NCBI GenBank assembly: GCA_000824825.2
Contig: LM655200.1
Span: 49,648 to 113,647 of the forward strand
Origin: Mesorhizobium sp. ORS 3324
Lineage (GTDB): Bacteria; Pseudomonadota; Alphaproteobacteria; Rhizobiales; Rhizobiaceae
Reading direction: 5' to 3'
DNA length: 64,000 nucleotides
Made by a program: the position numbers and the translations under genes. How positions within the stretch are numbered: position 1 is the stretch's first letter; every line of letters starts with the position of its first letter. This document shows positions 24,802 through 33,503 of the stretch, piece by piece. A model generated the notes under the pieces. It was not told where the DNA came from. It saw only the letters and a list, made by a program, of their open reading frames with translations, and ran no database searches.

Positions 24802-24995
24802 GCCGCTCAGTCAGATCGGGTGGAGATCGAGCAGGCGGGTAGCGCTCCCGCCGAGTGCGGGGACTTCGTTCGTGCAATGAAATCGTAGAGGCGGATTCCG
24901 TTCAGCCTCCGTTCAGCCACGGTCTTCTATTAACCTTTGCTAAAGCCGATCCGCATCCCCGAAGACACGCGGGCCGGCGCGAAGGAGACCGAAAG

Positions 24996-25406
24996 ATGAA
25001 CCGAATTCTCAAGACCGCCATCCTGACCGCTGGCATTGCCGCGACCACTTTGGCCACCTTCTCGGCGGCCAATGCCGACGATTGGCGCTGGCGCCATCAT
25101 CATCATAACGGCGACGCCCTCGCCGCCGGCGTTGTCGGCCTCGCGGCAGGCGCCCTGATCGGTAGTGCGCTGAGCAACCCCGGGCCGAGATATTACGACC
25201 CGGCCTATGATGACGACTACTATACCAGCTATCGGCCGGTTCGCCGTTACTATGTCGAGCCGCGGGTCGTCTATGCCGATCGCTATGCCGAGCCGTGGAC
25301 CCGCGCCTGGTACGAGTATTGCTCGGACCGTTACCGCACCTTCAACTCCCGCACCGGCACCTTTACCGGCAGTGACGGCGAGCAGCATTTCTGCGTCGCC
25401 AACTAA
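24996..25406 (+). CDS. BA14K-family exported protein, 136 aa
   Basis: GAAGGAGACC sets the start at ATG 24996. The signal peptide (MNRILKTAILTAGIAATTLATF) ends near AANA-DD. A His-rich patch (WRWRHHHHN), a Gly/Ala-rich hydrophobic segment and a Tyr/Asp-rich linker follow. The C-terminal WYEYCSDRYRTFNSRTGTFT continues into a DGxxxxC end, the BA14K pattern first described in Brucella lectin-like immunoreactive proteins. Members occur widely in Rhizobiales envelopes, with unclear function. The gene is monocistronic with a strong terminator. Confidence 0.88.
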   Translation: MNRILKTAILTAGIAATTLATFSAANADDWRWRHHHHNGDALAAGVVGLAAGALIGSALSNPGPRYYDPAYDDDYYTSYRPVRRYYVEPRVVYADRYAEPWTRAWYEYCSDRYRTFNSRTGTFTGSDGEQHFCVAN

Positions 25407-25429
25407 AGCTTAGGGTTCCCTGCCCCAGG

Positions 25430-25463
25430 CAAAAGCGCCGCCTCTCCGCGGCGCTTTTGTTTT
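25430..25463. terminator. Bidirectional terminator between BA14K and MBL-hydrolase genes
   Basis: CAAAAGCGCCGC (25430-25441) and GCGGCGCTTTTG (25448-25459) pair perfectly around a six-base loop. TTTT follows on the + strand. It lies between two convergent genes. Confidence 0.9.
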
Positions 25464-25472
25464 ATATGCAGG

Positions 25473-26114
25473 TCAGACCAAAAATGGATTCGACCGACGC
25501 TCCTCGCCGAAGCGGCCGCCTGGACCGTGGCCGCAGATGAAGCCGATATCGTCGCCGAGCGGCAAGAGCTTGTCCTTGATCGAGGCGATGAGCGCCGCGT
25601 GGTCGCCGCCCGGCAGATCGGTGCGGCCGATCGAGCCGCGGAACAGCACGTCGCCGACATGGGCGAACTTGGCCGCGCGGTTGTAGTAGACGACGTGGCC
25701 CGGCGCGTGCCCCGGACAATGCAGCACCTCGAACACGTGCTGCCCGAAGGATACGGTCTCGCCTTCGCTGAGGAACCGATCGGGCACGCAGTTGCGCACC
25801 GGATCGGCGAGTCCGAAACGCCTGGCTTGGTTCTCGAGGTTGGCAAGCAGCGGCCGATCGGCCTCGTGCGGCCCGACGATATCGACGCCCAGCGCATCCT
25901 TCAGCTCCATCGCGCCGCCGGCATGGTCGATATGGCCGTGGGTGATCCAGATCGCCTCCGCCGTGATCGCATTGTCCTTGAGCGCCGCCAGTATCCTGTC
26001 GACATCGCCGCCGGGATCGACGACGACGCCGTTCCTGTCGTTCATGTCGAACAGGATGGTGCAGTTCTGCTGGAAGGGCGTGACCGGCACGATGCCGGCA
26101 TTGAGCTGACCCAT
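25473..26114 (-). CDS. MBL-fold metallo-hydrolase (glyoxalase II-like)
   Basis: The ATG at 26114 is preceded by GGGGAAAGG; upstream in-frame starts are not conserved. The 213-residue product has THGHIDHAGG (His59, His61, Asp63, His64), LHCPGHAPGHVVYY, HVGDVLFRGSIGR and a final CGHGPGGRFGEER, the metal-binding motifs of the metallo-beta-lactamase fold. The length and FQQNCTILFD start match the YcbL/GloB-like subgroup, which hydrolyses small thioesters. The exact substrate is unknown. It is monocistronic. Confidence 0.93.
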   Translation of the reverse strand: MGQLNAGIVPVTPFQQNCTILFDMNDRNGVVVDPGGDVDRILAALKDNAITAEAIWITHGHIDHAGGAMELKDALGVDIVGPHEADRPLLANLENQARRFGLADPVRNCVPDRFLSEGETVSFGQHVFEVLHCPGHAPGHVVYYNRAAKFAHVGDVLFRGSIGRTDLPGGDHAALIASIKDKLLPLGDDIGFICGHGPGGRFGEERRSNPFLV

Positions 26115-26218
26115 GGCTTTCCTTTCCCCGCAGCTTTCCTGTCGAAGTGTCGCCCTGATGTAGAGAGCATGCCGGACCGCGTCCACCGTCGGCCGGAGCG
26201 AATGACCCCCGAAAAGAA

Positions 26219-26240
26219 ATGGGCGGCCGTGGCCGCCCAT
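26219..26240 (-). terminator. Terminator after the Gly/Ala-rich membrane protein gene
   Basis: ATGGGCGGCC (26219-26228) and GGCCGCCCAT (26231-26240) form a strong stem. Read on the minus strand it is followed by TTCTTTTC. It ends the gene at 26265-26582. Confidence 0.75.
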
Positions 26241-26264
26241 GCGCAGGCCCGAAGAGGTGCGGGC

Positions 26265-26582
26265 CTATTTCTTCATGGCGCCCATGACTGCGCCGATGAT
26301 AGCGGTCAGGATGGCGCCGCCGCCGGCGCCGCCGACGATGTTCTGCACGTTGAGCGCGCTGCCCAGTCCGCCCGCTGCCGCCGCGGCCGTCGCCGTATCG
26401 ACCGTGCCGCCGCCGAGCAAGCTGCCGAGAATGGCCGCGCCGCCGACGCCGCCGATGGCGCCGCCGAGGATCTTGGGAAGCTGGCCCAGTGCCGCCTGTT
26501 TCAGCGCCGCGCCGACCGCCTGACCGCCGATGACACCCGTGATCACCTGAATAACGATCGCAACGAGCGTGTTCGTATCCAT
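26265..26582 (-). CDS. Gly/Ala-rich membrane protein, 105 aa
   Basis: The product starts MDTNTLVAIVIQVITGVIGG and is dominated by Gly, Ala, Ile and Leu, with glycine-zipper-like stretches (LGGAIGGVGGAAILGSLLGGG and AGGGAILTAIIGAVMGAM). It could form two or three membrane helices. A GGAGGGAT ribosome site precedes the ATG. I do not recognise a named family; similar proteins exist in rhizobia as hypotheticals. It has its own terminator. Confidence 0.7.
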   Translation of the reverse strand: MDTNTLVAIVIQVITGVIGGQAVGAALKQAALGQLPKILGGAIGGVGGAAILGSLLGGGTVDTATAAAAAGGLGSALNVQNIVGGAGGGAILTAIIGAVMGAMKK

Positions 26583-26670
26583 GTACCTAATCCCTCCATA
26601 GCCGCCAGCCTCCTCGGGCCGACGCGATCATGAGACGCCGAATTATTCGAAAGTCAAATGCACGGGCGCT

Positions 26671-26701
26671 TAAATAAAAGGGGCGGCCTGAAAACCGCCC
26701 C
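26671..26701 (-). terminator. Terminator after ilvE
   Basis: GGGGCGG (26680-26686) and CCGCCCC (26695-26701) form the stem. On the minus strand the T-run TTTTATTTA follows at 26679-26671. It ends the aminotransferase transcript. Confidence 0.85.
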
Positions 26702-26728
26702 TACAGGACAAAAAAGCTGTGACTATCG

Positions 26729-27622
26729 CTATTCTGCGGCGATGGCATGCTTTGGTTGCACTGCAGCAGAATAGTCATTCATCAACGTCTTGGTGATCTC
26801 GCCGACCTCGAATCGGTACGGACCGATTTCTGAAACCGGTGTGACTTCAGCGGCCGTGCCGGTGAGGAAGCACTGCTCGAAGCCTTCCAGCTCCTCCGGC
26901 ATGATGGCGCGCTCGATGACCTCGAATCCGCGGTCCTTGGCCAAGCCGATCACCGTGCGGCGGGTGATGCCGTCGAGGAAACAGTCGGGCGTCGGCGTAT
27001 GGAGCTTGCCGTCCTTGACGAAGAAGACGTTGGCGCCGGTGGCTTCCGCCACCTGGCCGCGCCAGTCGAGCATCATGGCGTCGGCGTAGCCCTTGGCCTC
27101 GGCGGCATGCTTGGACAGCGTGCAGATCATGTAGAGGCCGGCGGCCTTGGCCTTGGACGGGGCGGTGCGCGGGTCGGGGCGGCGCCATTCGGCGATGTCG
27201 AGACGGATGCCCTTCAGCTTCTGCGCCGGGTCGAAATAGCTCGGCCACTGCCAGATGGCGATGGCGCAGTTGATGCGGTTGTTCTGCGCCGAGACGCCCA
27301 TCTGCTCGCTGCCGCGCCAGGCGATCGGGCGCACATAGGCGTCCTGGAACCCCTGCTTCTTCAGAAGCGTGCGGCAAGCCTCGTCGATCTCGGCGACCGA
27401 ATAGGGAATCTTGAAGCCCAACAGGCGCGCCGATTCATGCAGGCGCTCGTTGTGCTCGGTCAGCTTGAAGATCTGGCCGCCATAGGCGCGCTCGCCCTCG
27501 AAGACGGCGCTGGCATAGTGCAGGCCGTGGGTCAGCACGTGGACCTTGGCGTCGGCCCATTTGACGAACTCGCCGTTCATCCAGATGAAGCCGTCCAGTT
27601 GATCGAAGGGAACGGATGCCAT
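26729..27622 (-). CDS. ilvE: Branched-chain amino acid aminotransferase
   Basis: The 297-residue class IV PLP-dependent aminotransferase catalyses the last step of Leu, Ile and Val synthesis. Visible motifs are FIWMNGEFVKWADAKVHVLTHGLHYASAVFEGER, split here as FIWMNGEFV and THGLHYASAVFEGER; the region with KAAGLYMICTLSKHAA; and the class IV signature VAEATGANVFFVKDG..LDGITRRTVI. GGAGGTTTCC precedes the start on the minus strand. It is divergent from the MarR-type gene and ends in a good terminator. Confidence 0.95.
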   Translation of the reverse strand: MASVPFDQLDGFIWMNGEFVKWADAKVHVLTHGLHYASAVFEGERAYGGQIFKLTEHNERLHESARLLGFKIPYSVAEIDEACRTLLKKQGFQDAYVRPIAWRGSEQMGVSAQNNRINCAIAIWQWPSYFDPAQKLKGIRLDIAEWRRPDPRTAPSKAKAAGLYMICTLSKHAAEAKGYADAMMLDWRGQVAEATGANVFFVKDGKLHTPTPDCFLDGITRRTVIGLAKDRGFEVIERAIMPEELEGFEQCFLTGTAAEVTPVSEIGPYRFEVGEITKTLMNDYSAAVQPKHAIAAE

Positions 27623-27846
27623 GGAAACCTCCCGCGGGCGGGCGCCCGCAAATCGTTATTGTCTTTAGCGTTTCGTGTCAGCCGCGCCATAGGGTCTGAA
27701 GCGCCGGCCAGTGCTTGGAAACCTAGGCGGATATTCAACCCATGGCAAACTCAGGAAGTTCCGGAAAAACGGCTTCCGCTTGCCTTTTCGTTCGCAATCC
27801 GCCGAAAAGCTTGTCAAAAATTATCATTGCCGGGAAATTACGTCAA

Positions 27847-27854
27847 CAGTACTG
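27847..27854. promoter_or_regulatory. Possible operator for the MarR-type regulator
   Basis: The palindrome CAGTACTG lies 25 bases before the MarR-family start, within TCAACAGTACTGACA. Its position between divergent genes fits autoregulation, but the motif is short. Confidence 0.25.
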
Positions 27855-27879
27855 ACATAATCCCGCTTCGCATGGAGAA

Positions 27880-28410
27880 ATGATGACGAGCCCCGCAGCC
27901 GGAAAACCGATCAGGACGGCGATCACTGATGAGGACGGCATCGACTTTGCCATCATCGAGTTGTTTTTCTTCGCCTATCGCGACTTCACCTCCGATCCGG
28001 ACCAGATCCTTGCCGATTACGGCTTCGGCCGCGCTCATCACCGCGTGCTGCATTTCGTCAATCGCAGACCTGGGCTGACGGTTGCCGAACTGCTCGACGT
28101 GCTGAAGATCACCAAGCAGAGCCTGGCGCGGGTGCTGAAGCAGCTGATCGACACCGACCATATCGTCCAATTGCAAGGCCCGCGCGACCGCCGCCAGCGC
28201 GAGCTCTATCCGACGGCCAAGGGCCGCGCGCTGGCGCTGGCGCTGGCGCGGCCACAGTCACGCCGCATCCGTGCTGCATTGGAAGATTCCGGAACTGCCG
28301 ACCGCGCCTCGATCGAAAGATTCCTGGAGGCGATGGTCAATCCGGAACTAAGGGCGCAGATCGACATTGTGCCTGCGCAAACATCGGGGAAGAAGAATGG
28401 AGACCACTGA
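27880..28410 (+). CDS. MarR-family regulator, PetP-like
   Basis: The 176-residue protein has a winged-helix MarR domain: VLHFVNRRPGLTVAELLDVLKITKQSLARVLKQLIDTDHI..GPRDRRQRELYPTAKG, read across several segments. GGAGAA precedes ATG 27880 with a second ATG three bases later. Its stop lies inside the next gene, an OmpR-type response regulator whose start overlaps by 14 bases. In Rhodobacter a MarR-type PetP is encoded with the response regulator PetR near the cytochrome bc1 genes. The same pairing is seen here, and petABC lies in this window ~28 kb away. Naming it PetP is inference from context. Confidence 0.85.
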   Translation: MMTSPAAGKPIRTAITDEDGIDFAIIELFFFAYRDFTSDPDQILADYGFGRAHHRVLHFVNRRPGLTVAELLDVLKITKQSLARVLKQLIDTDHIVQLQGPRDRRQRELYPTAKGRALALALARPQSRRIRAALEDSGTADRASIERFLEAMVNPELRAQIDIVPAQTSGKKNGDH

Positions 28411-29116
28411 GAAGGTAGATCATCCGGCGGCGCCCGGCGATGATGCGCCGCATCTGCTGGTGGTTGATGACGACACCCGCATCCGCAATCTGCTCAAGCA
28501 GTACCTGTCCGAGAACGGCTTTCGCGTCACCGTCGCCGGCAATTCCGGCGAGGCGCGGCGCAAGCTGGCGGGTCTCGACTTCGACCTGCTCGTGCTCGAC
28601 GTGATGATGCCCGGCGAAACCGGCGTAGACCTCACCAAGGCGCTGCGGGCCGAGAAGAACGTGCCGATCCTGATGCTGACGGCGCTGTCGGAGACCGACA
28701 GCCGCATCACCGGCCTGGAGGCCGGCGCCGACGACTATCTGCCGAAGCCGTTCGACCCGCGCGAGCTCATCCTGCGCATCAACAACATTCTGCGCCGCGG
28801 CGGGCCGACGGTCACGCCCAAGGTCGAGCAGCTCGTCTTTGGCCCCTACACGTTCCAGATCGCCAAGCGCGAATTGAAGCGCGGCGGCGAGGCGCTGAAG
28901 CTGACCGACCGCGAGCAGGAGATCCTGGCGATCTTCGCCGCGCGGGCGGGCGAAACCATACCGCGGCACGAGCTTGTCGGCGACGAATCCGATGTCGGCG
29001 AGCGCACCATCGACGTCCAGATCAACCGGCTGCGCCGCAAGATCGAGCGCGATCCGTCAAATCCGGTGTGGCTGCAGACCGTGCGTGGTATTGGGTATCG
29101 GCTCAGCGTGGAATAA
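28397..29116 (+). CDS. OmpR-family response regulator, PetR-like
   Basis: The start at ATG 28397 overlaps the MarR gene and follows GGGGAAGAAG. The receiver domain (residues 18-135) has the acidic pocket VVDDD and the phosphoacceptor Asp68 in LLVLDVMMPG, plus the T/A and KPF switch residues (LTALSE, LPKPFDP). The C-terminal winged helix ends in RTIDVQINRLRRKIE..TVRGIGYRL. It should bind DNA when phosphorylated. It is followed 131 bases later by a histidine kinase, its probable partner. The pairing with a PetP-like MarR protein suggests the PetR group, which is needed for cytochrome bc1 function or expression in Rhodobacter. Confidence 0.93.
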   Translation: METTEKVDHPAAPGDDAPHLLVVDDDTRIRNLLKQYLSENGFRVTVAGNSGEARRKLAGLDFDLLVLDVMMPGETGVDLTKALRAEKNVPILMLTALSETDSRITGLEAGADDYLPKPFDPRELILRINNILRRGGPTVTPKVEQLVFGPYTFQIAKRELKRGGEALKLTDREQEILAIFAARAGETIPRHELVGDESDVGERTIDVQINRLRRKIERDPSNPVWLQTVRGIGYRLSVE

Positions 29117-29182
29117 ACTGTTCCAATGTCGCCCAAAAGTCTTCATCGGTTTTGGGATAACGACATGCAGACCAAAGAAGCG

Positions 29183-29206
29183 AAGCGCGCCAGCTATGGC
29201 GCGCTT
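29183..29206 (+). terminator. Hairpin between response regulator and kinase genes
   Basis: AAGCGCGCCA (29183-29192) and TGGCGCGCTT (29197-29206) form a perfect stem with a GCTA loop. There is only a weak T-run after it, so it may reduce rather than end read-through into the kinase gene. Confidence 0.45.
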
Positions 29207-29247
29207 GCTGCCCTTTGCTGAACGGCCATCGACGAGCGGAAGGGCGA

Positions 29248-30663
29248 ATGGCGACCACGCAACTGGAAAAGCCGAAAGGAGGCGGCCTCGGCGATCTCGC
29301 GATGCGGTCGCTGAAGGCGATGCCGCGCGCCTGGAACCGCTTCTGGCGCCTTGTCGCGCTCTACATGCCGAAGCGGCTTTATGCGCGCTCCCTCATCATC
29401 GTCATCGCGCCGATGATCCTGCTGCAGTCGGTCGTCGCCTTCGTCTTCATGGAGCGCCACTGGCAGACGGTCACCCAGCGCCTGTCGCAGGCGACCATCG
29501 CCGATATCGCCGCCATCATCGACATGATGGAGACCTATCCGCATGACGCCGACTACGCCAACATCATCCGCATCGCGCAGGATCGCATGCAGCTGAAAGT
29601 GGACCTGCTGCCGCCCGATCCGCTGCCGCCGCCCGGGCCGAAGCCGTTCTTCTCGATCCTCGACACCGCCCTGTCGTCGGAGATCACCAGGCAGATCAAC
29701 CGGCCCTTCTGGATCGACACGGTCGGCAATTCCAACATCGTCGAGGTCCGCGTCCAGCTGGAGGGCAAGGTCTTGCGCGTCTTCGTGCGCCGCAGCCAGG
29801 CCTATGCCTCCAACACCCATATCTTCCTGATCTGGATGGTCGGCACCTCGCTGGTGCTGTTGATGATCGCCATCCCCTTCCTGCGCAACCAGATTAGGCC
29901 GATCCTGACGCTCGCCGAGGCTGCAGAGAGCTTCGGCAAGGGGCGGCCGATGCCGCGCGACTTCCGCCCGCGCGGCGCGGAGGAAGTTCGCCGCGCCGGC
30001 TTTGCCTTCATCCAGATGCGCGAGCGCATCGAGCGTCAGATCGAACAGCGCACCGCCATGCTGACCGGCGTCAGCCATGACCTCAGGACCATCCTCACCC
30101 GCTTCAAGCTGCAGCTGGCGTTGGCCGGCGGCAAGTCCGAGACCAAGGCCGCGCTCAACCAGGACATCGACGACATGCAGTCGATGCTGGAAGGCTATCT
30201 CTCCTTTGCCCGCGGCGAGGCCGCGGAGGACACCGGCCGCTTCGACCTTGAGAACTATTTCCAGAAGCTGGGCGAAGAGGCGCGGCTGCGCAAATGCAAG
30301 CTGTCGACCGCGCTGACCGGCGATCCGACCGTGCATGTGCGACCGAACGCCTTTGCCAGGCTGATGTCCAACGTCATCGGCAATGCCTTCCGCTATGCCA
30401 AGGCGGTCGAGGTCCATGCCGACCACGGCGGCGGCTCGCTGACCGTCACCATCGATGACGACGGTCCGGGCATCGCGCCCGACAAGCGCGAAGAGGTGTT
30501 CAAGCCGTTCCTGCGGCTCGACGAGGCGCGCAACCTCGACGCCAGCGGCACCGGGCTCGGCCTGTCGATCGCCCGCGACATCGCCCGCAGCCATGGCGGC
30601 GACATCAGCCTCGAGGACAGCCCCCTTGGCGGCTTGCGCGCCGTGATCCAGGTTCCGGCGTAA
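29248..30663 (+). CDS. EnvZ-type sensor histidine kinase
   Basis: The 471-residue protein from ATG 29248 has a first membrane helix near 46-68 (ARSLIIVIAPMILLQSVVAFVF), a periplasmic sensor of ~120 residues with a Pro-rich segment (LPPDPLPPPGPKP), a second helix near 193-212, a HAMP linker, and the H box GVSHDLRTILTRF with His277. The ATPase domain has N box VIGNAFRYA, and G boxes DDDGPGIAP and GTGLGLSIARDIARSHGG. It should autophosphorylate and transfer to the adjacent OmpR-type regulator. Start choice rests on the GGAAGGGCG site and conservation of the N-terminus. Confidence 0.93.
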   Translation: MATTQLEKPKGGGLGDLAMRSLKAMPRAWNRFWRLVALYMPKRLYARSLIIVIAPMILLQSVVAFVFMERHWQTVTQRLSQATIADIAAIIDMMETYPHDADYANIIRIAQDRMQLKVDLLPPDPLPPPGPKPFFSILDTALSSEITRQINRPFWIDTVGNSNIVEVRVQLEGKVLRVFVRRSQAYASNTHIFLIWMVGTSLVLLMIAIPFLRNQIRPILTLAEAAESFGKGRPMPRDFRPRGAEEVRRAGFAFIQMRERIERQIEQRTAMLTGVSHDLRTILTRFKLQLALAGGKSETKAALNQDIDDMQSMLEGYLSFARGEAAEDTGRFDLENYFQKLGEEARLRKCKLSTALTGDPTVHVRPNAFARLMSNVIGNAFRYAKAVEVHADHGGGSLTVTIDDDGPGIAPDKREEVFKPFLRLDEARNLDASGTGLGLSIARDIARSHGGDISLEDSPLGGLRAVIQVPA

Positions 30664-30867
30664 ATCAGGGAAGACAGGGTTTCATCGGCCCGTCATGAAA
30701 TCATGGTCAAGAGCGCGCATGAAGCGCGCGACCTTTATCGACTCGGCCCTGCCGCCTCGCTTCGATCCCGCACCTGCCCGGGTGCGCTGGAGCGAAGCGC
30801 GAGCTGCAGCCTGGTTGCCGTTCCGCCACCGCGCGGGCGCGCTCAAGAACCTCCCCAAAGGATCTCC

Positions 30868-31932
30868 ATGCGCGTCCTGATGGTCACCGATGCATGGCGG
30901 CCGCAGGTCAACGGCGTGGTCCACACGCTGGAGCGGCTCACCGAAACGCTGAAATCCTTCGATGTCCAGGTCGATTTCCTGACGCCGAACATCTTCCGCA
31001 CCTTGCCGCTGCCGACCTATCCGGACATCCGCCTGGCGCTGACGACCCCTCGCCATGTCGCGCGCCTGATCGATCAGCGCAAGGCCGATCATATCCACAT
31101 CGTCACCGAAGGTCCGCTGGGCATCATGGCGCGTCGCTATTGCCGCAAGGCCGGCCGTCCCTTCACCACCAGCTATCACACGCGCTTTCCAGAATATCTC
31201 AGCGCCCGCCTGCCGGTGCCGGAAAACTGGGCCTACAACTGGCTGCGCGACTTCCATAATTCCGGACAGGGCACGCTTGTCGCGACCCAGTCGCTGGCCG
31301 ACGATCTCGCCGCGCGCGGCTTCAACAAGCTGAGGCCTTGGACGCGCGGCGTCGACACCGACCATTTCCGGCCGGAAAAGCGCAAGGACACGAGCTTCCC
31401 GCGTCCCGTCTTCCTTTGCGTCGGCCGCGTCGCGATCGAAAAGAACCTGACCGCCTTCCTCGATCTCGATCTTCCCGGCAGCAAGGTTGTGGTCGGCGAA
31501 GGGCCGGAGCTGGCAAAGCTCAAGGCACGCTATCCGAACGCGCATTTCCTCGGCCATCGCCCGAATGACGAGCTGGCGGAAATCTATGCGTCGGCCGACG
31601 TCTTCGTCTTCCCGAGCCGCACCGACACCTTCGGCAACGTCATCATCGAGGCCTTGGCCAGCGGCACGCCGGTGGCCGCCTACCCGGTGACCGGACCGAT
31701 CGACATCGTCGGCGACGGCGTCGGCGGGGCTGTGTCCGAGGATCTGCGCGAGGCCGCGCTCAAGGCGCTTCACATCGACCGCGCGGAGGCGCGCCAACGC
31801 GCCATGCGCTACAGCTGGAGGGCCTGCGCCGAAATGTTCCTCGACGCGGTCCAGGAAGCGCTGGGATTGCCGCGCAAGCTCGCCGATCAGGATGTGGTGA
31901 CTTCAGGCCGACCCAAGCTAGCCTTAGAATAG
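30868..31932 (+). CDS. GT4-family glycosyltransferase
   Basis: From ATG 30868, preceded by AAAGGAT, the 354-residue product starts MRVLMVTDAWRPQVNGVVHT, the Gly/Asn loop of GT4 enzymes. The C-terminal Rossmann domain has FLCVGRVAIEKNL, VVVGEGPELAKL, FLGHRPNDELAEIYASADVF and the EX7E-type FPSRTDTFGNVIIEALASGTPV. This subgroup resembles lipid glycosyltransferases such as SqdX and alpha-mannosyltransferases, which use nucleotide sugars at the cytoplasmic face of the membrane. A glycolipid role is likely, but the substrate is not shown. An open stretch upstream to 30703 is not conserved coding. Its end overlaps the convergent CsaA-like gene by nine bases. Confidence 0.92.
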   Translation: MRVLMVTDAWRPQVNGVVHTLERLTETLKSFDVQVDFLTPNIFRTLPLPTYPDIRLALTTPRHVARLIDQRKADHIHIVTEGPLGIMARRYCRKAGRPFTTSYHTRFPEYLSARLPVPENWAYNWLRDFHNSGQGTLVATQSLADDLAARGFNKLRPWTRGVDTDHFRPEKRKDTSFPRPVFLCVGRVAIEKNLTAFLDLDLPGSKVVVGEGPELAKLKARYPNAHFLGHRPNDELAEIYASADVFVFPSRTDTFGNVIIEALASGTPVAAYPVTGPIDIVGDGVGGAVSEDLREAALKALHIDRAEARQRAMRYSWRACAEMFLDAVQEALGLPRKLADQDVVTSGRPKLALE

Positions 31933-32283
31933 GCGCCCGCCGTCCGGCACCTTTCGCTCGATGGCGCCGAGCACCACGGCGCCCTCTTCGTCCGGAAAGC
32001 CCAGCGTCAGCACTTCCGACATGAAGGGGCCGATCTGCCGCGGCGGAAAGTTCACCACCGCGAAGACCTGCCGGCCGATCAATGTCTCCGGCGTATAATG
32101 TTTGGTGATCTGCGCCGACGATTTCTTCACCCCGATGGCCGGGCCGAAATCGATCTTCAGCTTGAATGCCGGCTTGCGCGCTTCCGGAAACGGCTCGGCC
32201 TCGATGATCGTGCCGGCGCGGATGTCGACGCGGTCGAAATCGGCAAAGCTGATCTCAGGCTTGCGCTCGCTGCTGGAACTCAT
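31924..32283 (-). CDS. csaA: CsaA-like tRNA-binding domain protein
   Basis: The 119-residue protein is a single tRNA-binding OB domain: FADFDRVDIRAGTIIEAEPFPEARKPAFKLKIDFG, given here in two parts as FDRVDIRAGTII and KPAFKLKIDFG, then SSAQITKHYTPETLIGRQV and VVNFPPRQIGPFMSEVL. This matches CsaA, a homodimeric chaperone-like protein linked to protein secretion in Bacillus, also able to bind tRNA. It is immediately upstream, in transcription terms downstream, of the YbjN-like gene at 32302-32802, so the two may be co-transcribed. Confidence 0.9.
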   Translation of the reverse strand: MSSSSERKPEISFADFDRVDIRAGTIIEAEPFPEARKPAFKLKIDFGPAIGVKKSSAQITKHYTPETLIGRQVFAVVNFPPRQIGPFMSEVLTLGFPDEEGAVVLGAIERKVPDGGRLF

Positions 32284-32301
32284 CGGTGAAATCAGCCTCG
32301 A

Positions 32302-32802
32302 TCAGGCGTTTCCGTGGGTCTCAAAGAGCACGCTGGACAGCGCGTCCTTTGCCGACGTACCCGACCAGACGACGAACTGGAAGGCCTGGAAATAGCATTC
32401 GCAAGCCTCGAGCGCCGAGGACAGGAGCACCTCGACCTGCTGGCTCGAAGGCTCGACCCCACCGGCAAGCAGCAGAGACTGGCGGAACATGATCGCGCCC
32501 TCCTGCTCCCAGAGGTCGAAATGGCCGAACAACATCTGCTCGTTGATCAGCGACAAGAGCCGCATCACTTCCAGCGCGCGCGTTTCCGGCACCTTGATGT
32601 CGAAGGCGCAGGCCAGATGCAGCGCCTCGAAATCCTCCATCCAGGAGAAGGAGACGTGATAGTCAGTCCAGCTGCCGGTCACCGAAATCGAGATTTCGTC
32701 GTCGCCGGCGCGTTCGAAGGACCAGTCGTTGTTGTGGGCCACCTGCTCGATGACATCCACCGGGTGGATTTCGCGGGAGAATTCGAGTTCGAGGAGTTCC
32801 AT
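32302..32802 (-). CDS. YbjN-domain protein (DUF1790-like), 166 aa
   Basis: GACAGGAAGC precedes ATG 32802; upstream in-frame residues are not conserved. The product has the YbjN pattern: HPVDVIEQVAHNNDWSFERAGDDEI, then WTDYHVSFSWMEDFEALHLAC and INEQMLFGHFDLWEQEGAIMFRQSL. YbjN proteins have a chaperone-like fold and in enterobacteria influence stress and motility. The alphaproteobacterial group has no defined role. The gene is followed 18 bases later by csaA in the direction of transcription. Confidence 0.9.
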   Translation of the reverse strand: MELLELEFSREIHPVDVIEQVAHNNDWSFERAGDDEISISVTGSWTDYHVSFSWMEDFEALHLACAFDIKVPETRALEVMRLLSLINEQMLFGHFDLWEQEGAIMFRQSLLLAGGVEPSSQQVEVLLSSALEACECYFQAFQFVVWSGTSAKDALSSVLFETHGNA

Positions 32803-33123
32803 GAATGCTTCCTGTCGTTCTGAGAGCGCCGCCACACGCTCCGCGAGAGAGGGCACGCACAACGAACAATCTTGTCTAGAACTCGGACGGCCAGGGCTTT
32901 CCAAACGCAAAGACCCCAACCGGACCCCACCGCCCGGCGCATGACCCTGCTTCGAATCATGCAACAAATTCAGTCTATTGATCGGGAGTCGCGTGAACAG
33001 CCCAATTTTTCGCACTGCGTCATTCGCATGTGGAAAGGCGCTGCCAAAAAGATTCATGCAATGCCGGTAAGCGATTCACGTCAAAGCGATTTTTCGGATC
33101 GCGCTTTGTGGAAAAGTTTACGA
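32803..33123. other. 321-base intergenic region
   Basis: The region lies between the YbjN-type gene and the UbiK-type gene. It probably contains the promoter of the first. I see no protein frame, repeat or recognised RNA in it. Confidence 0.4.
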
Positions 33124-33426
33124 TTATTTTTTCGATCTGGGCTTCGCCGCAGCCGCCGGTGCGGCCTGTCCGGTCAACTCGGCGAGCTTCGCCTCGAGTG
33201 CTTCGACGCGCATCGCAAGCTGGATGTTGTCTTCCCTCGCCTTGACGGCCATCTCGCGCGCGGCCTCGAACTCCTCGCGCTGCACCACATCCATGGAGTT
33301 GAGCAGGCGCTCGGCCTGGCTGCGGAAAGCCGTCTCCATCTCGCGCCGCACGCCCTGGGCGGCCCCCGCGGCATCCGTCATCAGCTTGGCGAATTCATCG
33401 AGAATGCGGTTCGTTCCGGTCGACAT
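33124..33426 (-). CDS. UbiK/BMFP-family accessory factor, 100 aa
   Basis: From ATG 33426 the product reads MSTGTNRILDEFAKLMTDAAGAAQG, then an alpha-helical stretch RREMETAFRSQAERLLNSMDVVQREEF and a coiled coil AMRVEALEAKLAEL ending in a Lys-rich tail. This matches the BMFP (UbiK) family: trimeric membrane-fusogenic proteins that assist ubiquinone synthesis in proteobacteria. An upstream TTG-type extension is unlikely. It is divergent from parD. Confidence 0.9.
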   Translation of the reverse strand: MSTGTNRILDEFAKLMTDAAGAAQGVRREMETAFRSQAERLLNSMDVVQREEFEAAREMAVKAREDNIQLAMRVEALEAKLAELTGQAAPAAAAKPRSKK

Positions 33427-33503
33427 GGCAAATCCTCGCTTGCTCGTTTTGACGTAGTGGGGCCGAGCCCCGAATGCAAGCGCGTGCCTGCAGACTTGCT
33501 GAC

